Source: Loripinus fragilis
Taxonomy: Eukaryota; Mollusca; Bivalvia; Lucinida; Lucinidae
Direction: 5' to 3'
DNA length: 64,000 bases
Assembly: GCA_964019695.1 (NCBI GenBank)
Contig: OZ026525.1
Location: forward strand, 63,272,253-63,336,252
The notes beneath the pieces are model-generated. The model was not told the origin of the DNA. It made no database searches and saw nothing but the letters and a program-made list of their open reading frames with translations. The stretch's first letter is position 1. The number at the start of each line of letters is the position of its first letter. This document shows positions 22,054 to 33,480 of the stretch, piece after piece. Both the position numbers and the translations under genes were made by a program.

Positions 22054-22450
22054 AAGAAACAATTCTGAAGTAGTTTCCTTTCGAAGTCTTTACAAGATCT
22101 AAAAGGTGTTCAAAATTGTATTACATTTAAAAGGGCTTCAAAGGCACATTGTCATTTTAAAGGTTTTGAAGATGGAAACCACCACTTTATTTCAATGTAT
22201 ATCCTTTTACTTGTGAATAGTATGGCCTTCTCTCAAGAACAAAACCCAACACATGCAAAGCATATGAATATTACCCAGGAAAGGGCTTAATTGCAGACAA
22301 ACATGTCCGAAAACTGTTTGGTTTGTTAAATATTTCAAACACTTCTAATCATACTAGACGACAGGCGTTTCTTTCCTTCATATTTTATATTCTCATTTAT
22401 TTGACTTTCGAGATATTTATTTAAAGCTCAAAAAGCAAGTGAGTATGAAT

Positions 22451-22843
22451 CAAAAAAAATATGTGTGGTTCATGTTACACCCTGAAACAAAATGGATTGT
22501 ATTTTTAAATGGGTTTTCTTGGAATATTTAGACCTGCTAGGAAATATGTCAAATAAGACAAAACTGATATAAAAAGGTTTTTGAAGATATTATCTTTTTT
22601 TAATCACTGTGCCTCTTATACAAAAGACTGAAGGATTAGAAATTTAGATTTCCGTTTCAGATGGTCATTTTGATATGCATTTTTTCTCCAAATTCTGAAG
22701 TTGGAAGAGAAAAGCAGTACAAAAAGTGTTGTCCTGCTGTTCTCTTCCAACTTCAGATTTTGGAGAAAAAAGTTTAGGGTAGGGGGTAAAAAGTAAGGGT
22801 AGGTCCAGTAACCTGAACCACACATATCTTTTTTCTTGGCCTG
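22451..22843. mobile_element. MITE with 'atatgtgtggttca' TIRs, segment copy B
   Basis: Left end aaaaaatatgtgtggttca and right end 'tgaaccacacatatctttttt' are inverted, with TGA outside each end as a possible target duplication. The middle has a hairpin built on 'gttggaagagaa' and its complement. The 92-codon minus-strand frame reads through the hairpin and is not a gene. Confidence 0.6.
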
Positions 22844-23359
22844 ATCTGTAAACGAAATAATCTTATTGGGTGAAAGTATCTTTAAAGGTAACAAAAACGA
22901 ACTCTTCTTAGCATTTCATGGTATTTGTTGACAACGTTTCTGGGGGCAAATTGATATTTTTAATTAATTCCGCTTGATAAAAAATGCTTTTATAATTTGA
23001 AAAAATATCAAACTAACCAACTACTTTTTATCATGTTTTATATATAGACGATAACACGTGCTTAAGACTAAAAATTATACTTGCTGTTGGCTTATAGAAC
23101 TTAAAGGTTCATCGTTATAAAACTATTTTAAACGTTGACATAATAATTCATAATTAATTAATCAATTCCATTCTGCTCAAAATTAGTATAATTCTCTTTC
23201 ATGTTAAATGATTTTAGAATAATCTTTTTTATAATCATAATAATTGAAAAAGGAAAAGTCATTATTTGGATACCCTGACTAACCTTTGAAAGTGTGATAA
23301 ATTCCGAAGTATGTTGAATGTACCAACATTGTTCCAAAATCATAATGCTTTATCAATTT

Positions 23360-23395
23360 TCTCTCTCTCTCCCTCTCTCTCTCCCTCTCTCTCTC
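23360..23395. repeat. (CT)n microsatellite with CCCT interruptions, segment copy C
   Basis: ct run interrupted by ccc. On the minus strand it forces an Arg-Glu run in one frame, a low-complexity artefact. Confidence 0.9.
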
Positions 23396-23814
23396 AAATA
23401 AGACACAATTCTGAAGGATTTTCCATTGGAAGTCTTTACAAGATCTAAAAGGTGTTCGAAGTTGTATTGCGATATTGCGATTAAAAGAGTTTGGAAGGCA
23501 TTTTATCATTTAAAGGGTTTTGAAGACGGAAACCATAAGATACCACTTTATTTCAAGGTATATCTATTTACTTATGAATAGTATGGCCTTCTCTCAAAAA
23601 TAAAACAGCAACACATGTAAAACAAATGAATATTACCCGGGAATGGCCTTAATTGCAGACAAACATGTTGGAAAATGCTTTGGTTTGTTAAATGTTTCAA
23701 CCGCTTCTAATCAGACTTGATTACAGGCGTTTCTTTCCTTTATATTTTATATTCTCATTTATTTGACCTTCGATATATTTATTTAAAGCTCAAAAAGCAA
23801 GTGAGTATGAGACC

Positions 23815-24232
23815 AAATTAAAAAAAACATTTGTGGTTCATGGTACACCCTGAAACAAATAGTGCAGTTTTTAAAATGTTTTTTCTTGGAATATTCAGAC
23901 CTGCTTGAAAACGTATTTGATAAGACAAAACTGGTATTAAAAGTTTTTTTTAAAGATATAACCTTGTTTTTGATCCCTCTAATCCTTTTAATACATCTAA
24001 AAATACCATCGACTGAAGGCATAGAAATTTAGATTTCCGTTTCAAATGGTCATTTTGCTATGTATGTTTTCTCCCAATTCTAAAGTTGGAAGAGAATAGC
24101 AGAACAAAATTATTATGTTATGCTATTCTCTTCCAACTTCAGAATTTGGAGAAAAAAGTTTAGGGCAGGGGGTAAAAAAGCTAGGGTAGGTCGAGTTATT
24201 TGAACCACACATATCTTATTTCTTTGCCTGGT
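23815..24232. mobile_element. MITE with 'catttgtggttca' TIRs, segment copy C
   Basis: Same position and structure as 22451-22843: ends 'aaacatttgtggttcatgg' and 'tgaaccacacatatctta', central hairpin of gttggaagagaatagcag with its complement. Its shared location indicates that the element was present before this segment was duplicated. Confidence 0.6.
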
Positions 24233-24780
24233 CTGTTAACGAAACAATCTTATTGAATGAAAGGATCTTTAAAGGTAACAAAAACTTCAGGAACACACTG
24301 AAACGAACTTTTCTTAGCATTTCATGGTATTTGAAGACAACGTTTCTGGGGGAAAACTTGATATTTTTTAATTCCCTTTGATCGAAAATGCTTTCATAAT
24401 TTGAAAAATATCAAACTAACAAAAAAGTAGAAAAAAACTTTTTATCATGTTTTATATATGGACGATTGCATGCGATTGTCATTTTAAAGTTTTTGAAGAC
24501 GGAAACCATAATATACCAATTTATTTCAATGTATAGATTTACTTTAATTTGGATAGTATGGCCTTCTCTCAGGAATAAAACAACAACACATGCAAAGCAA
24601 ATGAATATTACCCGGGAATGGGCTTAAATGCAGACAAACATATTGGATAACTGTTTGGTTTGTTGAATGTTTCTAACACTTGTAATCATACTAGATGACA
24701 GGCGTTTCTTTCCTTCATATTTTATATTCTCATTTATTTGACTTTTGTTTCGAGATATTTATTTAAAAGCAAATACTACA

Positions 24781-25739
24781 ATATAACACAGACTGTAGAC
24801 CATCTTCGTCCGCGAGGACGAGTTACAGAACACAGACAGCCACAACACAATTAAACTAAAGCAACCAGGCACGGAGGTTATAAAAAAAAATTCGTGCTCA
24901 ACTCAACCGAGCATGAAATTTCAAATGCTCATAAAAACTAAAATACTGATAAATAAACACATTTTTTTGGTTTCAAACTCTTAGATGCTAACAATTGTTA
25001 AAATGTCAACAGTTATGAGCAGGAAAACGTCCATGCTCAGTTGAGTTTAGACTAGCGACTAGTCAGATAAATAAGTCTGGTTTTTATTCTGTAAATGTTA
25101 AAAACTGTTCGGCCATTTGTAATAGCAAGTCTACTTTTCATTGCTCTATCATGATAAAATACTGAAACGTTACTGTCTTTTTTCTTAGTTTGGAAAGTAT
25201 TTCTATGCATTATGACTAAAAGGAATTTAGCATAGAAGGTAATATATCTTAGATTTTATAGATTTTATCCCGATGTAGAAAATTCATAATAACGTCTAGA
25301 GGACAGTCTATATTGAGTTGATCGTAACATTTTTATAACCTCGGGCCTGTACTCTCATCCTCAGCCAAATGAAGCCATATTCACACAGTAGACCTTTAAT
25401 AGGGGTATAGCTCAAATGTGTCAAATTTGAATTTTGGGTCCAGGTTTAGCTTTATTAGCTTAAAATTACAGGTAAATGGGAAAATGCAGGTCTATTTATA
25501 GCTTAGTAATGCACTTTTAGCGGTGAAATACAATATGTAATAATAGATTGTTGACACGTTACATTAAAAAAGCGCGTTATAGGAGTACCGTCCCTATCTT
25601 ATGAATACGGAAATTGAATTCAGAAAAATTATATGAGATGAATATCCTTTTACAGAAAGTCGGCGTTACTTTCATATGCTAAATTAAGGTAAATTTTAAC
25701 AACCAATAACTTAAGATCAATAAAATTACGACATGTTTT
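24781..25739. other. Non-coding stretch
   Basis: No coding evidence. A small hairpin (cgtccgcgaggacg) at about 24807-24822 and alternating AT-rich sequence are all that stand out. Confidence 0.4.
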
Positions 25740-25960
25740 AACGCTTTGCCTACTCACTATAGTGTCGTCTGCTGATAATATTTGCAAACAGTTTGGATCC
25801 AAATCAGACCTGACAAATTGTCAGGCCTGATCTGCATCCGAACTGTTTGACACTCTGATGGTGTTCCTAAAAGAATTTTGCGAAAAAGTTGATTTTGAAA
25901 AAAATCAGCAGACGACAAAAGAAAACATGAAATAATACCCAGCATGCAAAGCTGGAACCT
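25740..25960. mobile_element. MITE-3 family ('ctttgcatgctgg'), copy 1
   Basis: Starts aacgctttgcctactcacta and ends 'cccagcatgcaaagctgg'. Inside are cgtctgctgataat / 'atcagcagacgac' near the ends and a palindromic centre 'tcagacctgacaaattgtcaggcctga'. It shares the 'cgtctgctg' module with MITE-2 but has different ends. Related copies lie at 31502-31660, 46113-46302 and 63333-63420. Confidence 0.6.
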
Positions 25961-28239
25961 GGTAAACAAATGATTACCTGAAGATTAACAAGGCTGGTTA
26001 TATGAAATATCCGAGTCTCATGTGTTCATCGCTATATATTCCATCACAAAATGTCAAAAATAATATATATTTTCTAAAAGGCGCAGCAGACGCGCGTGAT
26101 ATCGGAAAACTTTCCCGTCGTCTGTACAGCATTGAACCTCCAGATCAGAAGAGTATTTCTGTTTATATTATTTTCGGTAAATCAACGAAAGCGGTCTGCC
26201 TTTGCATTATTTAGCATGTTGAGGCTATTCGAATGGTTACCCACAACGTATGCTGTATGTAAAGTCCAATTTTTAATGCAGATAGGAGTTGTATTTACAT
26301 TAAAGTGGTGTTTCTCTGGGACTATATTTCGTTGCGCAATCTTACATGATTCAGGTCAGGCTAAACTCGATATATAGCGCAAGAAGGTCATTAACCGCTG
26401 CGGGTTAACGTTCTCCGGTGCACTTGTGAAAAACGGTCACGACCCAACCGTAACGGGCTTCCTGCAACACCGGTGTTGTTATAAGAAGATGCAGTCGTAT
26501 CACAACGGTACTGCCCTGCCAGCCAAGAGTGACAGTGACGTCATGTTTTGTTTACAAAGTTATCAGGGACTTAGAATCGATAGCTCACTTGGTGTATTAA
26601 TCCTATCCGCAGGACAGCCAGCTGACAAAACACGATAGTCCTTCCACAGGTAGTATAGGGATGAGCCATAGAATACAAGCCTCAAGCAATTTAAGTAATT
26701 TAACCAGCTCTCTCTTCCTCAGCAAGATGAATGACACTAAAAACTGCATAATAAAACAAAGCGCCGCATCTTCGACTTAGGATCCACAAAATATTTTGCT
26801 CTCAAGGTTTGCAATGCATCATCGCAGAGAAACAATTTTATCAAATAAACATACTGTGTTGAAATAAAGAATAGGTCTTATGGCTCACAGATAGTCAGAG
26901 CTAAAGAAAACCTAAAGTTGGGTCCGTGGGCCCAGCCAAAGACAAGCATCAGGCACCAACCAACTGATGAAAGGTATATGTCAAGATCATCATTGAATAT
27001 CGTGCAATTAAAAGGGAAACCATAGCTTTAACCGCGATTGGGTTTTATCCATGTTACATCCAATTTTTGTGTATTTAATTGACCACTTAATTAGGCTTTC
27101 CAGCAATTATTTTGAATTGATAAACTAAACCACCATAAAATACAGGTTTAAAAAACATTCATATGCAAGACAAGCTGACAAAATTGAAAAATAGCTGTTA
27201 ATTTGAAGCACCGAATTTTAAGTCTGATCATTGTCGCAGACTACGTAATTAAAATCTCATGTCGCACACTGGGGTTGAACCGCAGTTATCAAGATATAAT
27301 TTGCGATCACTGCTTGCATGACTCCGGAAAATGTTGACTAATAGAGGATTGGTAAACTTTAAAAATAATAACTTTTATGAATTGTGTCACTACAGGAGTG
27401 AGAGAATTGAACGGGATTAATCAGATTTCGCTAGATACCCATAATTCAAAGCGCGAAATGCGAGAGTCCTAGATGAGATATCGTCAACGTAACAATACGT
27501 AACATATCATGTCTAAAAGTGTTTGGTATAGATGACGTATTTAACATGTTGAAAGAGTCTTCTAAATTCTCAAATCGTGTACAAAATGACAATTTCTTAA
27601 ATTTTAGCCTTTTTATTATATGAAAAAATCTATTCTAGTTACTAGGCTTTTCCTATGTGTAAGCTCATACAATAGTTCAGAGTAAAGTAACATTTGCAAA
27701 ATTTAGAATTTAACTAAAACCGTGTCTCACAGTGATAGGTCAAACAAAATAAAAATAAGGTCTGACGTCACAAACCATATTCTATATCAATAAATGATTG
27801 GTTCTAACCCAGCACAAACCCTTGCGTCTATGCTTTTATATATGATGGCACTACTCTCCTTTCGAAATTTCATTCCTCATATATCTTTTGTATAATTACA
27901 GGATCATGTAATTTTGTAATGTGATATATCCAACGCACCATTCTTCATTTGTATTTTTAATAACAGACTCCAGTAATTTGTAAAATGTCTCAGTAAAATG
28001 TCAATATCCCGTTTCATTCTTAATTTGTGTTTTATAAGTCACTGTCTCATGTAAACTGTAATATGACAATAACCAAAGTTTAATTCCTCATTTGTGCTCC
28101 TACATGTAAATTCTCACGTCAACAAAAATGCATCACCTATAATCGCTGTTTTCTTAGCAAAAGTATAAATTATTTGTCAGCACCATGCGCGACTCCAGAA
28201 AGTTTTGCAATAGGTCAAACTTTGCAACGTTTTTTTATG
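25961..28239. other. Non-coding stretch, old repeats only
   Basis: Frames of 70-93 codons occur at 26002-26638 on the plus strand, but none has a recognisable protein pattern. At 26504-26600 a block (ctgccctgccagccaagagtg, then 'gacgtcatg...tttacaaagttatcaggga') matches the TIR of the element at 45487-46085, so part of this area is transposon-derived. The rest shows nothing. Confidence 0.4.
27890..28120. repeat. Minisatellite 'gtaaactgtaatatgacaa', part 1
   Basis: Units of about 90-100 bp carrying 'cagactcc/ctctcatg', 'gtaatatgacaataacca' and 'ttcctcatttgtgtttt'. Related units reappear at 29830-29930 and 30130-30245, on either side of a SINE. Confidence 0.55.
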
Positions 28240-28440
28240 AGAGGATCCAAATAACACTATAAGCGGGTCATCATCGGCACGCCAGCGAATCGACCCGACA
28301 TTGAATGCTGGTTTGGCAGCTTAAAATTTGTCATTTTGGGTGATCCGGACCAGTATTGCAAAGAAACCCTATATTTTTGTAATTTTCAGGGGGTTGGGAC
28401 CCACTGCCACCTCCCCCCACTGGATCCGCGCATGATTACT
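28240..28440 (-). repeat. MITE 'gggcggatccag / atcatcggc', copy 1
   Basis: Matches the reverse complement of 57316-57615: 'gaggatccaaataacactat', 'catcatcggcacgccagcga', 'aaagaaaccctatatttttg' and 'ccccactggatccgcg'. The central hairpin seen at 57463-57520 is reduced here. Confidence 0.6.
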
Positions 28441-28593
28441 CATGTAAAGGTTAGGCGATTACATATTCTAATAACGTTACGCGGGCCCAACGAACATGGT
28501 GTTGTTGATCAGTTGTTCAGGATTTCAATTCGAATTTGCTTGCCATGTTCACATTTTGGATCATTTTTAAACAGATTATTTTTATGAATTTTT

Positions 28594-28737
28594 TATGCAT
28601 TTTGAAAGGCATTCCGCCTTTCAAAATGTATAAAATTATACTTTTTCAGAAAACCTGAAAATCTAGGCTTCACCAGTAAATTACGGTAGGGTCCTGTTAC
28701 CCTAAACACAGGTTGTATATTTTTTCCTTTGACCTAA
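28594..28737. mobile_element. Harbinger-like MITE fragment
   Basis: Contains the hairpin gcattttgaaaggcattccg and a right end (ctaaacacaggttgtatatttt, 'cctttgacctaac') like 17968-18219. The left end is missing. Confidence 0.55.
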
Positions 28738-29525
28738 CAGAAGAACTGATAATGGGGGCACACGTTAAAGGCATATATTTTGTGATATATGGAATCATTA
28801 GTGAATTTACTGATAAGGGACAGTTTCAGTATCTCACAAACTTAAAGGGGCCTCAAGAGGGACTTACCTGTATACAACACAATTTCTTTCACTAAGATAA
28901 AGACCACTATTTTATCAGAAAATACATGGGACCACTTTATTGCCCCCTGTAAGGAAGTCATACTCACCTAATAAAGATTAGCCTTTGATCTGTCCAGTAT
29001 GGCCCCTGGAGAGAATCATAATGAGTGGTACCAGTATTATTGCTAAATTTTCTATGTCTTTAATGCACCAAGAGCATGTCTATATAAGATTACAGCATTA
29101 AAGATGAGCTGTCACACTCAATGACCATGTGGCCATCTTGAACACGAGCAATATTGCATTTTCTCAGCAATCGTCGCTGGTTAAAGAGTATAGACTTTAG
29201 CAAGTGATATGTAACAATAGTTTTAAACTCATCAGAAAGCCATTAAGTTTAATTAAATAATGCCATGCTTATAAGTTGGCAGGGTAAGTCCTCATATTCG
29301 GCAGCTGCATACAAACATTGTTTGGACATTATAAACGCATTTTCTGTAGTATAGTGATAAGTTTACATGGGCAAAGCAAGTCGTTCTTGCCAACGGGTTG
29401 TGTCTGAAACGAAGCAAAAGTAGTTAAAATCATGCGTCTCACGCATGCGCAAATCTCAAAACCGAGGCTGTTGTCTCAACCTAATTTATTCTTACAGCAA
29501 TACTTTTTTTCAAGAGGAGATACTT
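28738..29525. other. Non-coding stretch
   Basis: No gene or repeat border recognised. Confidence 0.35.
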
Positions 29526-29693
29526 CGTTTGTTTGATTTAATTCTTTATGTCCCATCAACAATCTTCCAGTTATATAGGGACGGGTCTTCCTGGGTCGAA
29601 CTAGTACTAAGCTAGGATTTATGTGTCTTGCTCAAGGACACAACGCGGTGACGTCGCTGTGGCTCGAACCCGCGGCCCCTCGGTCTCAATTCG
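29526..29693 (-). mobile_element. tRNA-headed SINE, copy 2
   Basis: On the minus strand it carries the B box (gggttcgagcc; seen here as ggctcgaaccc), the shared body and the 3' end 'cataaagaattaaatcaaac'. The A-box region is cut off just beyond 29693, so the copy is 5'-truncated. Confidence 0.8.
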
Positions 29694-29941
29694 TTATAAT
29701 GCACTAAACTCACAACTTCAATATGTTCAGTATTTAAGAAATTCATGTTAACTTCTAGAGTAGACGTTTCTGTTGACGTCAGTTTAATATGTACTTTGAC
29801 ATTACATGTATTAAAAGGCTCTTTCCTCTTTTTTTTGTCTTTATCATAACAGACTCGTGCAATTTGTAATATGATAATAACCATGCAGAGTTTTATTTCA
29901 ATCGTGTATTTTTATAATTAACAAAAGTGTTCATTAATAAA

Positions 29942-30137
29942 GGCGGTGATGCAGTGGCTCAGTGATAGTGTGTTTGACTCGAGGTTGAGGTTTCGAGCCT
30001 CACTGCCGGCACTGCATTGTGTCCTTGAGTAAGACACGTTAAATCCTGCTTAATACTGGTTCAACCAAAGAAGGCCCGTTCCAACATGACTGAAAACTGT
30101 TGGCAGGAACGTAAATAATCAAATAGAACAAAACAAA
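29942..30137 (+). mobile_element. tRNA-headed SINE, copy 3
   Basis: A box tggctcagtga, B box aggtttcgagcc, body 'taatactggttcaaccaaag', tail 'gtaaataatcaaatagaac'. It lies between two blocks of the same minisatellite (29830-29930 and 30130-30245), indicating insertion into that array. Confidence 0.8.
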
Positions 30138-30239
30138 ATAAGGTAAACTGTAATGTAAGAAAAATCAAAGTATCATTCCTTATTAGTGATTTTATAATTA
30201 TAGACTCTCACTGGTAAACTGTAATATGACAATAACCAA

Positions 30240-30600
30240 AGGGAAACTATGAAAAAATCTTCACGTCTGAAATCACCAGGCATAGAGTCTTGCTATCAGC
30301 CGAGTTTGTTCAAATGATGCCCCTAGGACCAAAATGGTCCCACCATGGCAGTGGTCACATGTTTAACACATGCTAATAGGGAAACCATTCAAAAATCCTC
30401 TCGTCTGAAACCACTAAGCCTAGAGCCTTGATATTTTGTATGAAGCATTACCTAGGGGCCGTCTACCAGGTTTATTCAAAGTATGCCCCTTGGGTTAAAA
30501 ATGACCCTGTCCGGGGTGTAACATTTTTTACATAGGCTTATATTGGGAAAACATGAAGAACCCATCTTGTTTAATCCCAATTTCATATCAAATCTTATTG
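30240..30600. repeat. Tandem repeat of about 150-bp units
   Basis: Three units beginning near 30244, 30390 and 30547, each with 'gaaacyatgaaaaaatc', 'tctgaaaycac', 'gcctagagccttg' and 'atgcccct'. The type is common in bivalve intergenic DNA by my recollection. No protein pattern is recognised. Confidence 0.65.
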
Positions 30601-30779
30601 AAAGTGCTGTCAGATCCATCATCAAAGTTGTTTGGTGGGCTGTATGATGCTTTGCTCTGACTGTATGAACAGACATTCTCATCAGGCCAGGGACCCAGGG
30701 CCTTTGGGCCCTTTTTTCTTAAAGTTTTACCTATTGTAAGTCTATGGAGCATTCTGATACGGGTTGATAGTGTTTGCTT

Positions 30780-31040
30780 CCATTATAAAAGTAAGGAAGA
30801 ACGCAAAGATCAGGAATAAATACAACCAAGTAGCACACCTGACCTAGGACATCATATGGAAAGCGACGAAAACACAAGAAAGCATCACACACAAGAGAGC
30901 AAAAGAGGTCTGCCTTTTCCAAGCAGATGATTACAATACTGCAAGGAACAGTCAAGACAGTATAACAAAGACAAACACAAAGCACAAATGACAAAAATGA
31001 TCCAAAAAAGAAGCACCGCCTTTGAACGGTCAGTTAAACA
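30780..31040. repeat. Dispersed repeat 'caaagatcaggaa...', copy 2
   Basis: Same order of motifs as 11036-11350, ending ccgcctttgaacggtcagtt. The 87-codon minus-strand frame falls inside the repeat and is not supported as a gene. Confidence 0.55.
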
Positions 31041-31501
31041 ATAACTGAAGTGCTATGGCATGTTAACTTACTTCGCCCTTAATTCTGTTGTGGATCAAGA
31101 CACATAGATGTTTGGCTTGCATGAAAGATCCCTAACTAATCGATGACTCATCTTCTTGTACATATACGTCAAGATATAAAAAGGAGATGAAACAAAGATA
31201 AGGGCTTTATAGAACATTCAACTAAATAACGGAGCAAAAGCAAACCAACAGTTAAACCCTGGTGGGCCCAACAACAAATGCACAATTGAGCGATTCTATA
31301 GATATGTCTTTAAGTTGGAACCGTCATAGAGTCTGAGGTCTGACCCACCAGCGCGCAGTATCTTGCCTGAAGACGTTTGAACATATGCAGCAGACGTACG
31401 AAACAGACGACGTATATTAGACACACTACTGATGGAATAAGGGTAAGGCTGGTATATCAAAATCATGCATTAGGGTATTCAAATGAAAAGGCATTATGCA
31501 G
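31041..31501. other. Non-coding stretch
   Basis: Nothing recognised other than isolated 'cagacgacgta' words near 31400 recalling MITE-2/3. Confidence 0.35.
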
Positions 31502-31660
31502 TTAACTCATTGCCCCCTGGGAATTTTTCCCGCTTTTTGTCGTCTGTTGATGATTTTCAAAAATCATTTGTTTCGAAAAAATCTTTCTGGAATACAAGTG
31601 TCAAACAGGTTGCAATGGTTATCAACTGACGACCCTAGGAGGCTAAAAGTTAAGAAATTG
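31502..31660. repeat. MITE-3-like remnant
   Basis: 'gttaactcattgccccctgg', 'gtcgtctgttgatgatttt' and 'tgtcaaacaggttgcaatgg' match MITE-3 in order, without a clear right end. Confidence 0.45.
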
Positions 31661-32323
31661 TTCAGATGATGGGCACAGCTCTAGCTTTTTTTAAATATAA
31701 TAAATGTACATGTAATAGAAATTAAAGAACGAAGATACAAATAGGAATTGAACACCCATCTTTTTCTGAGTATATACATTATTTTGAGTCAAAAGTATGT
31801 CCCTCAGTTCTAACATTGCAATTTTTTTGACACAATTTATATACATATTAAATGGCTTTTGTCCCGCAAATTGCCAAATTCATTAATTAAGAAAATGTGT
31901 TTTCTTCTGAAGTCATTTGTTTAGTTTGTAGCGCAAAACACACTGACAGAAAAGCCAGAACAGTTTCATGCTTTAGAAAACCTGGCCGAACATCAATGAA
32001 ACCCGGATTACCCGATTGATTAGTTCTATGAGTCAGGCAGTCGTCCTCATCTGGATTTAGTACTCTCAGTGCTTTGATTTTATTACCTATTTTTTCCAAA
32101 CACCTAATACTCTTTCGTAATCATAGTGCAATATTATAAAAGTAAAGGTGAATGAACTATACAACGTTTAACATATATCATAAATTTAAATCAAGACAGC
32201 AAAATCCGTAGCAAGCGAAAACAGACCATATTATCATGGTTACTGTGGATTCAAAGATACATGAGAATCGTTGTAAACAAAAAAATTAAAATAATTCAGG
32301 TAATGGGTATATACAATCTAATG
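31661..32323. other. Non-coding AT-rich stretch
   Basis: No gene or repeat border recognised. Confidence 0.35.
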
Positions 32324-32330
32324 CAGTATA

Positions 32331-32874
32331 GGCCACTGGCTGGATATGGTTTACCTCCCCCCCCCAGGGGGAATTTTGTAGACCATTCTTTTCTTGTAGC
32401 CCAATGTCTTGCAAGGATTTTGCAACATGTTAGCCCTCTGACAATGGCAGCGTTAAGCTGTAACAGCCTGTTACATACGTTACCCTACAAAATATTTGAT
32501 AATTAAAATTCTTTTTAAGACGTCAGAAAAGTGCAAAAGATAGGGTAAGATTTCCAAATTGGTTATATTTTCTAACTAAGCTATTACTGGGCCACAGATA
32601 ATGACATTTGAAAACAAATATAGTCACCTTCGGTGTAGTGTATGTTACATTTTTTCATTTAACCCCCTTTTAAATGATAAATGCATCTTATATAGTTTGT
32701 CTTAAATCTTATTGAAACCAGTTTATGTTCATTAATTTGGTATTACGTTAAAGATTTTTTATTTACCTTTTCAAAACTGCAAGCATTATGTTTCTATCTT
32801 ATATACTTTTTGACTTATTAGATGATGAACATGGTACCCCCCATACCACAGAAAATGTAAAATGTAATTTTCCA
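32331..32874 (+). repeat. Extra left terminus of the 4.4-kb element
   Basis: It has the terminal motif, then the 470 bp that also occur at about 33660-34140 ('tcttgcaaggattttgcaa', 'aagatttccaaattgg', 'tatgtttctatctt', 'gaacatggtaacc/accc'). The long TIR that separates these two parts at 32875-33660 is missing here. A complete second terminus starts directly afterwards at 32875. Confidence 0.65.
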
Positions 32875-33480
32875 GGCCTCACGATGGCTATAGACCCCAC
32901 TTCCCCCAAGAGGGAATTTCGTACACTATGATTTCGAGATACTACATTATATAAGCCACAAAATGAAATATGTTAGCCCTCTGAGAGTGGCAGCGTTAGC
33001 GGGTAACATCATGTAACGTACGTTACCCGCAAAATAACATTAAAATTTCCTGATAGTGTCTCCAATTTGACATATTCACACTTTTTTAAAAGTCTGGCAC
33101 AGGTTTAAGAACTTCTTATAGCACAGTTACATGATTTTATCATTTGTTTTATAAATGTCTTGAGTTTTTGCCGTTGTATATGTTACTTAGTGTTTCATAT
33201 GTTATTTCCAAGTATCAGTATGGCAGTTATTGACTATACATGTATTACATCTGTCAGTGAATATAGTAAATCTATAAGGCTGCTATTCAAATGAATTTAA
33301 GTTCCTTATTATGGTGTCTTACACTATTTTACAGCCCAGGTTACATACGTTACTCTCTGAATACCATTAAACATTCAAGATATGGTCTCCAACACGACCT
33401 GCTTGTACTTTTTGCATGCTGGCACAGGTCCATGTTCTTCTTTTTACTCAGGCTCATTTGCTGAGGAAGTAACTGAAAAT
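32875..33480 (+). repeat. Left long TIR, with internal 300-bp sub-repeats
   Basis: Contains two sub-repeats of roughly 300 bp, each with 'acgttacyc...attaaa', a 'ggcacaggt' stretch, 'aaatgtcttgag' or its variant, and 'agtatcagtatgg'. The whole block is mirrored at 35950-36717. It includes aggcctcacgatggctatag at its outer end. Confidence 0.7.

Larger units (their letters stand above)
16000..24780. repeat. Diverged tandem copies of a segment of about 1.3 kb
   Basis: Homologous segments recur in the same orientation: about 16120-16500, 17110-17970, 20630-21905, 21908-23265, 23267-24470, and a part at 24470-24780. Shared landmarks in order are 'ttggataccct', 'tatgttgaat', a (CT)n run, 'acaagatctaaaaggtgttc', 'acaggcgtttctttcctt', a hairpin insertion, 'tcttattgaatggaagaatc', 'tcaattccattctgctc' and 'ataatcatgataa'. 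Spacing between the (CT)n runs is about 1.30 and 1.35 kb. No coding region is shared by the copies. Confidence 0.8.

Noticed and set aside
24790..24850. Possible self-cleaving ribozyme around cgtccgcgaggacg
   Set aside because: The hairpin is present, but I could not find the conserved core of a hammerhead or another known class around it.
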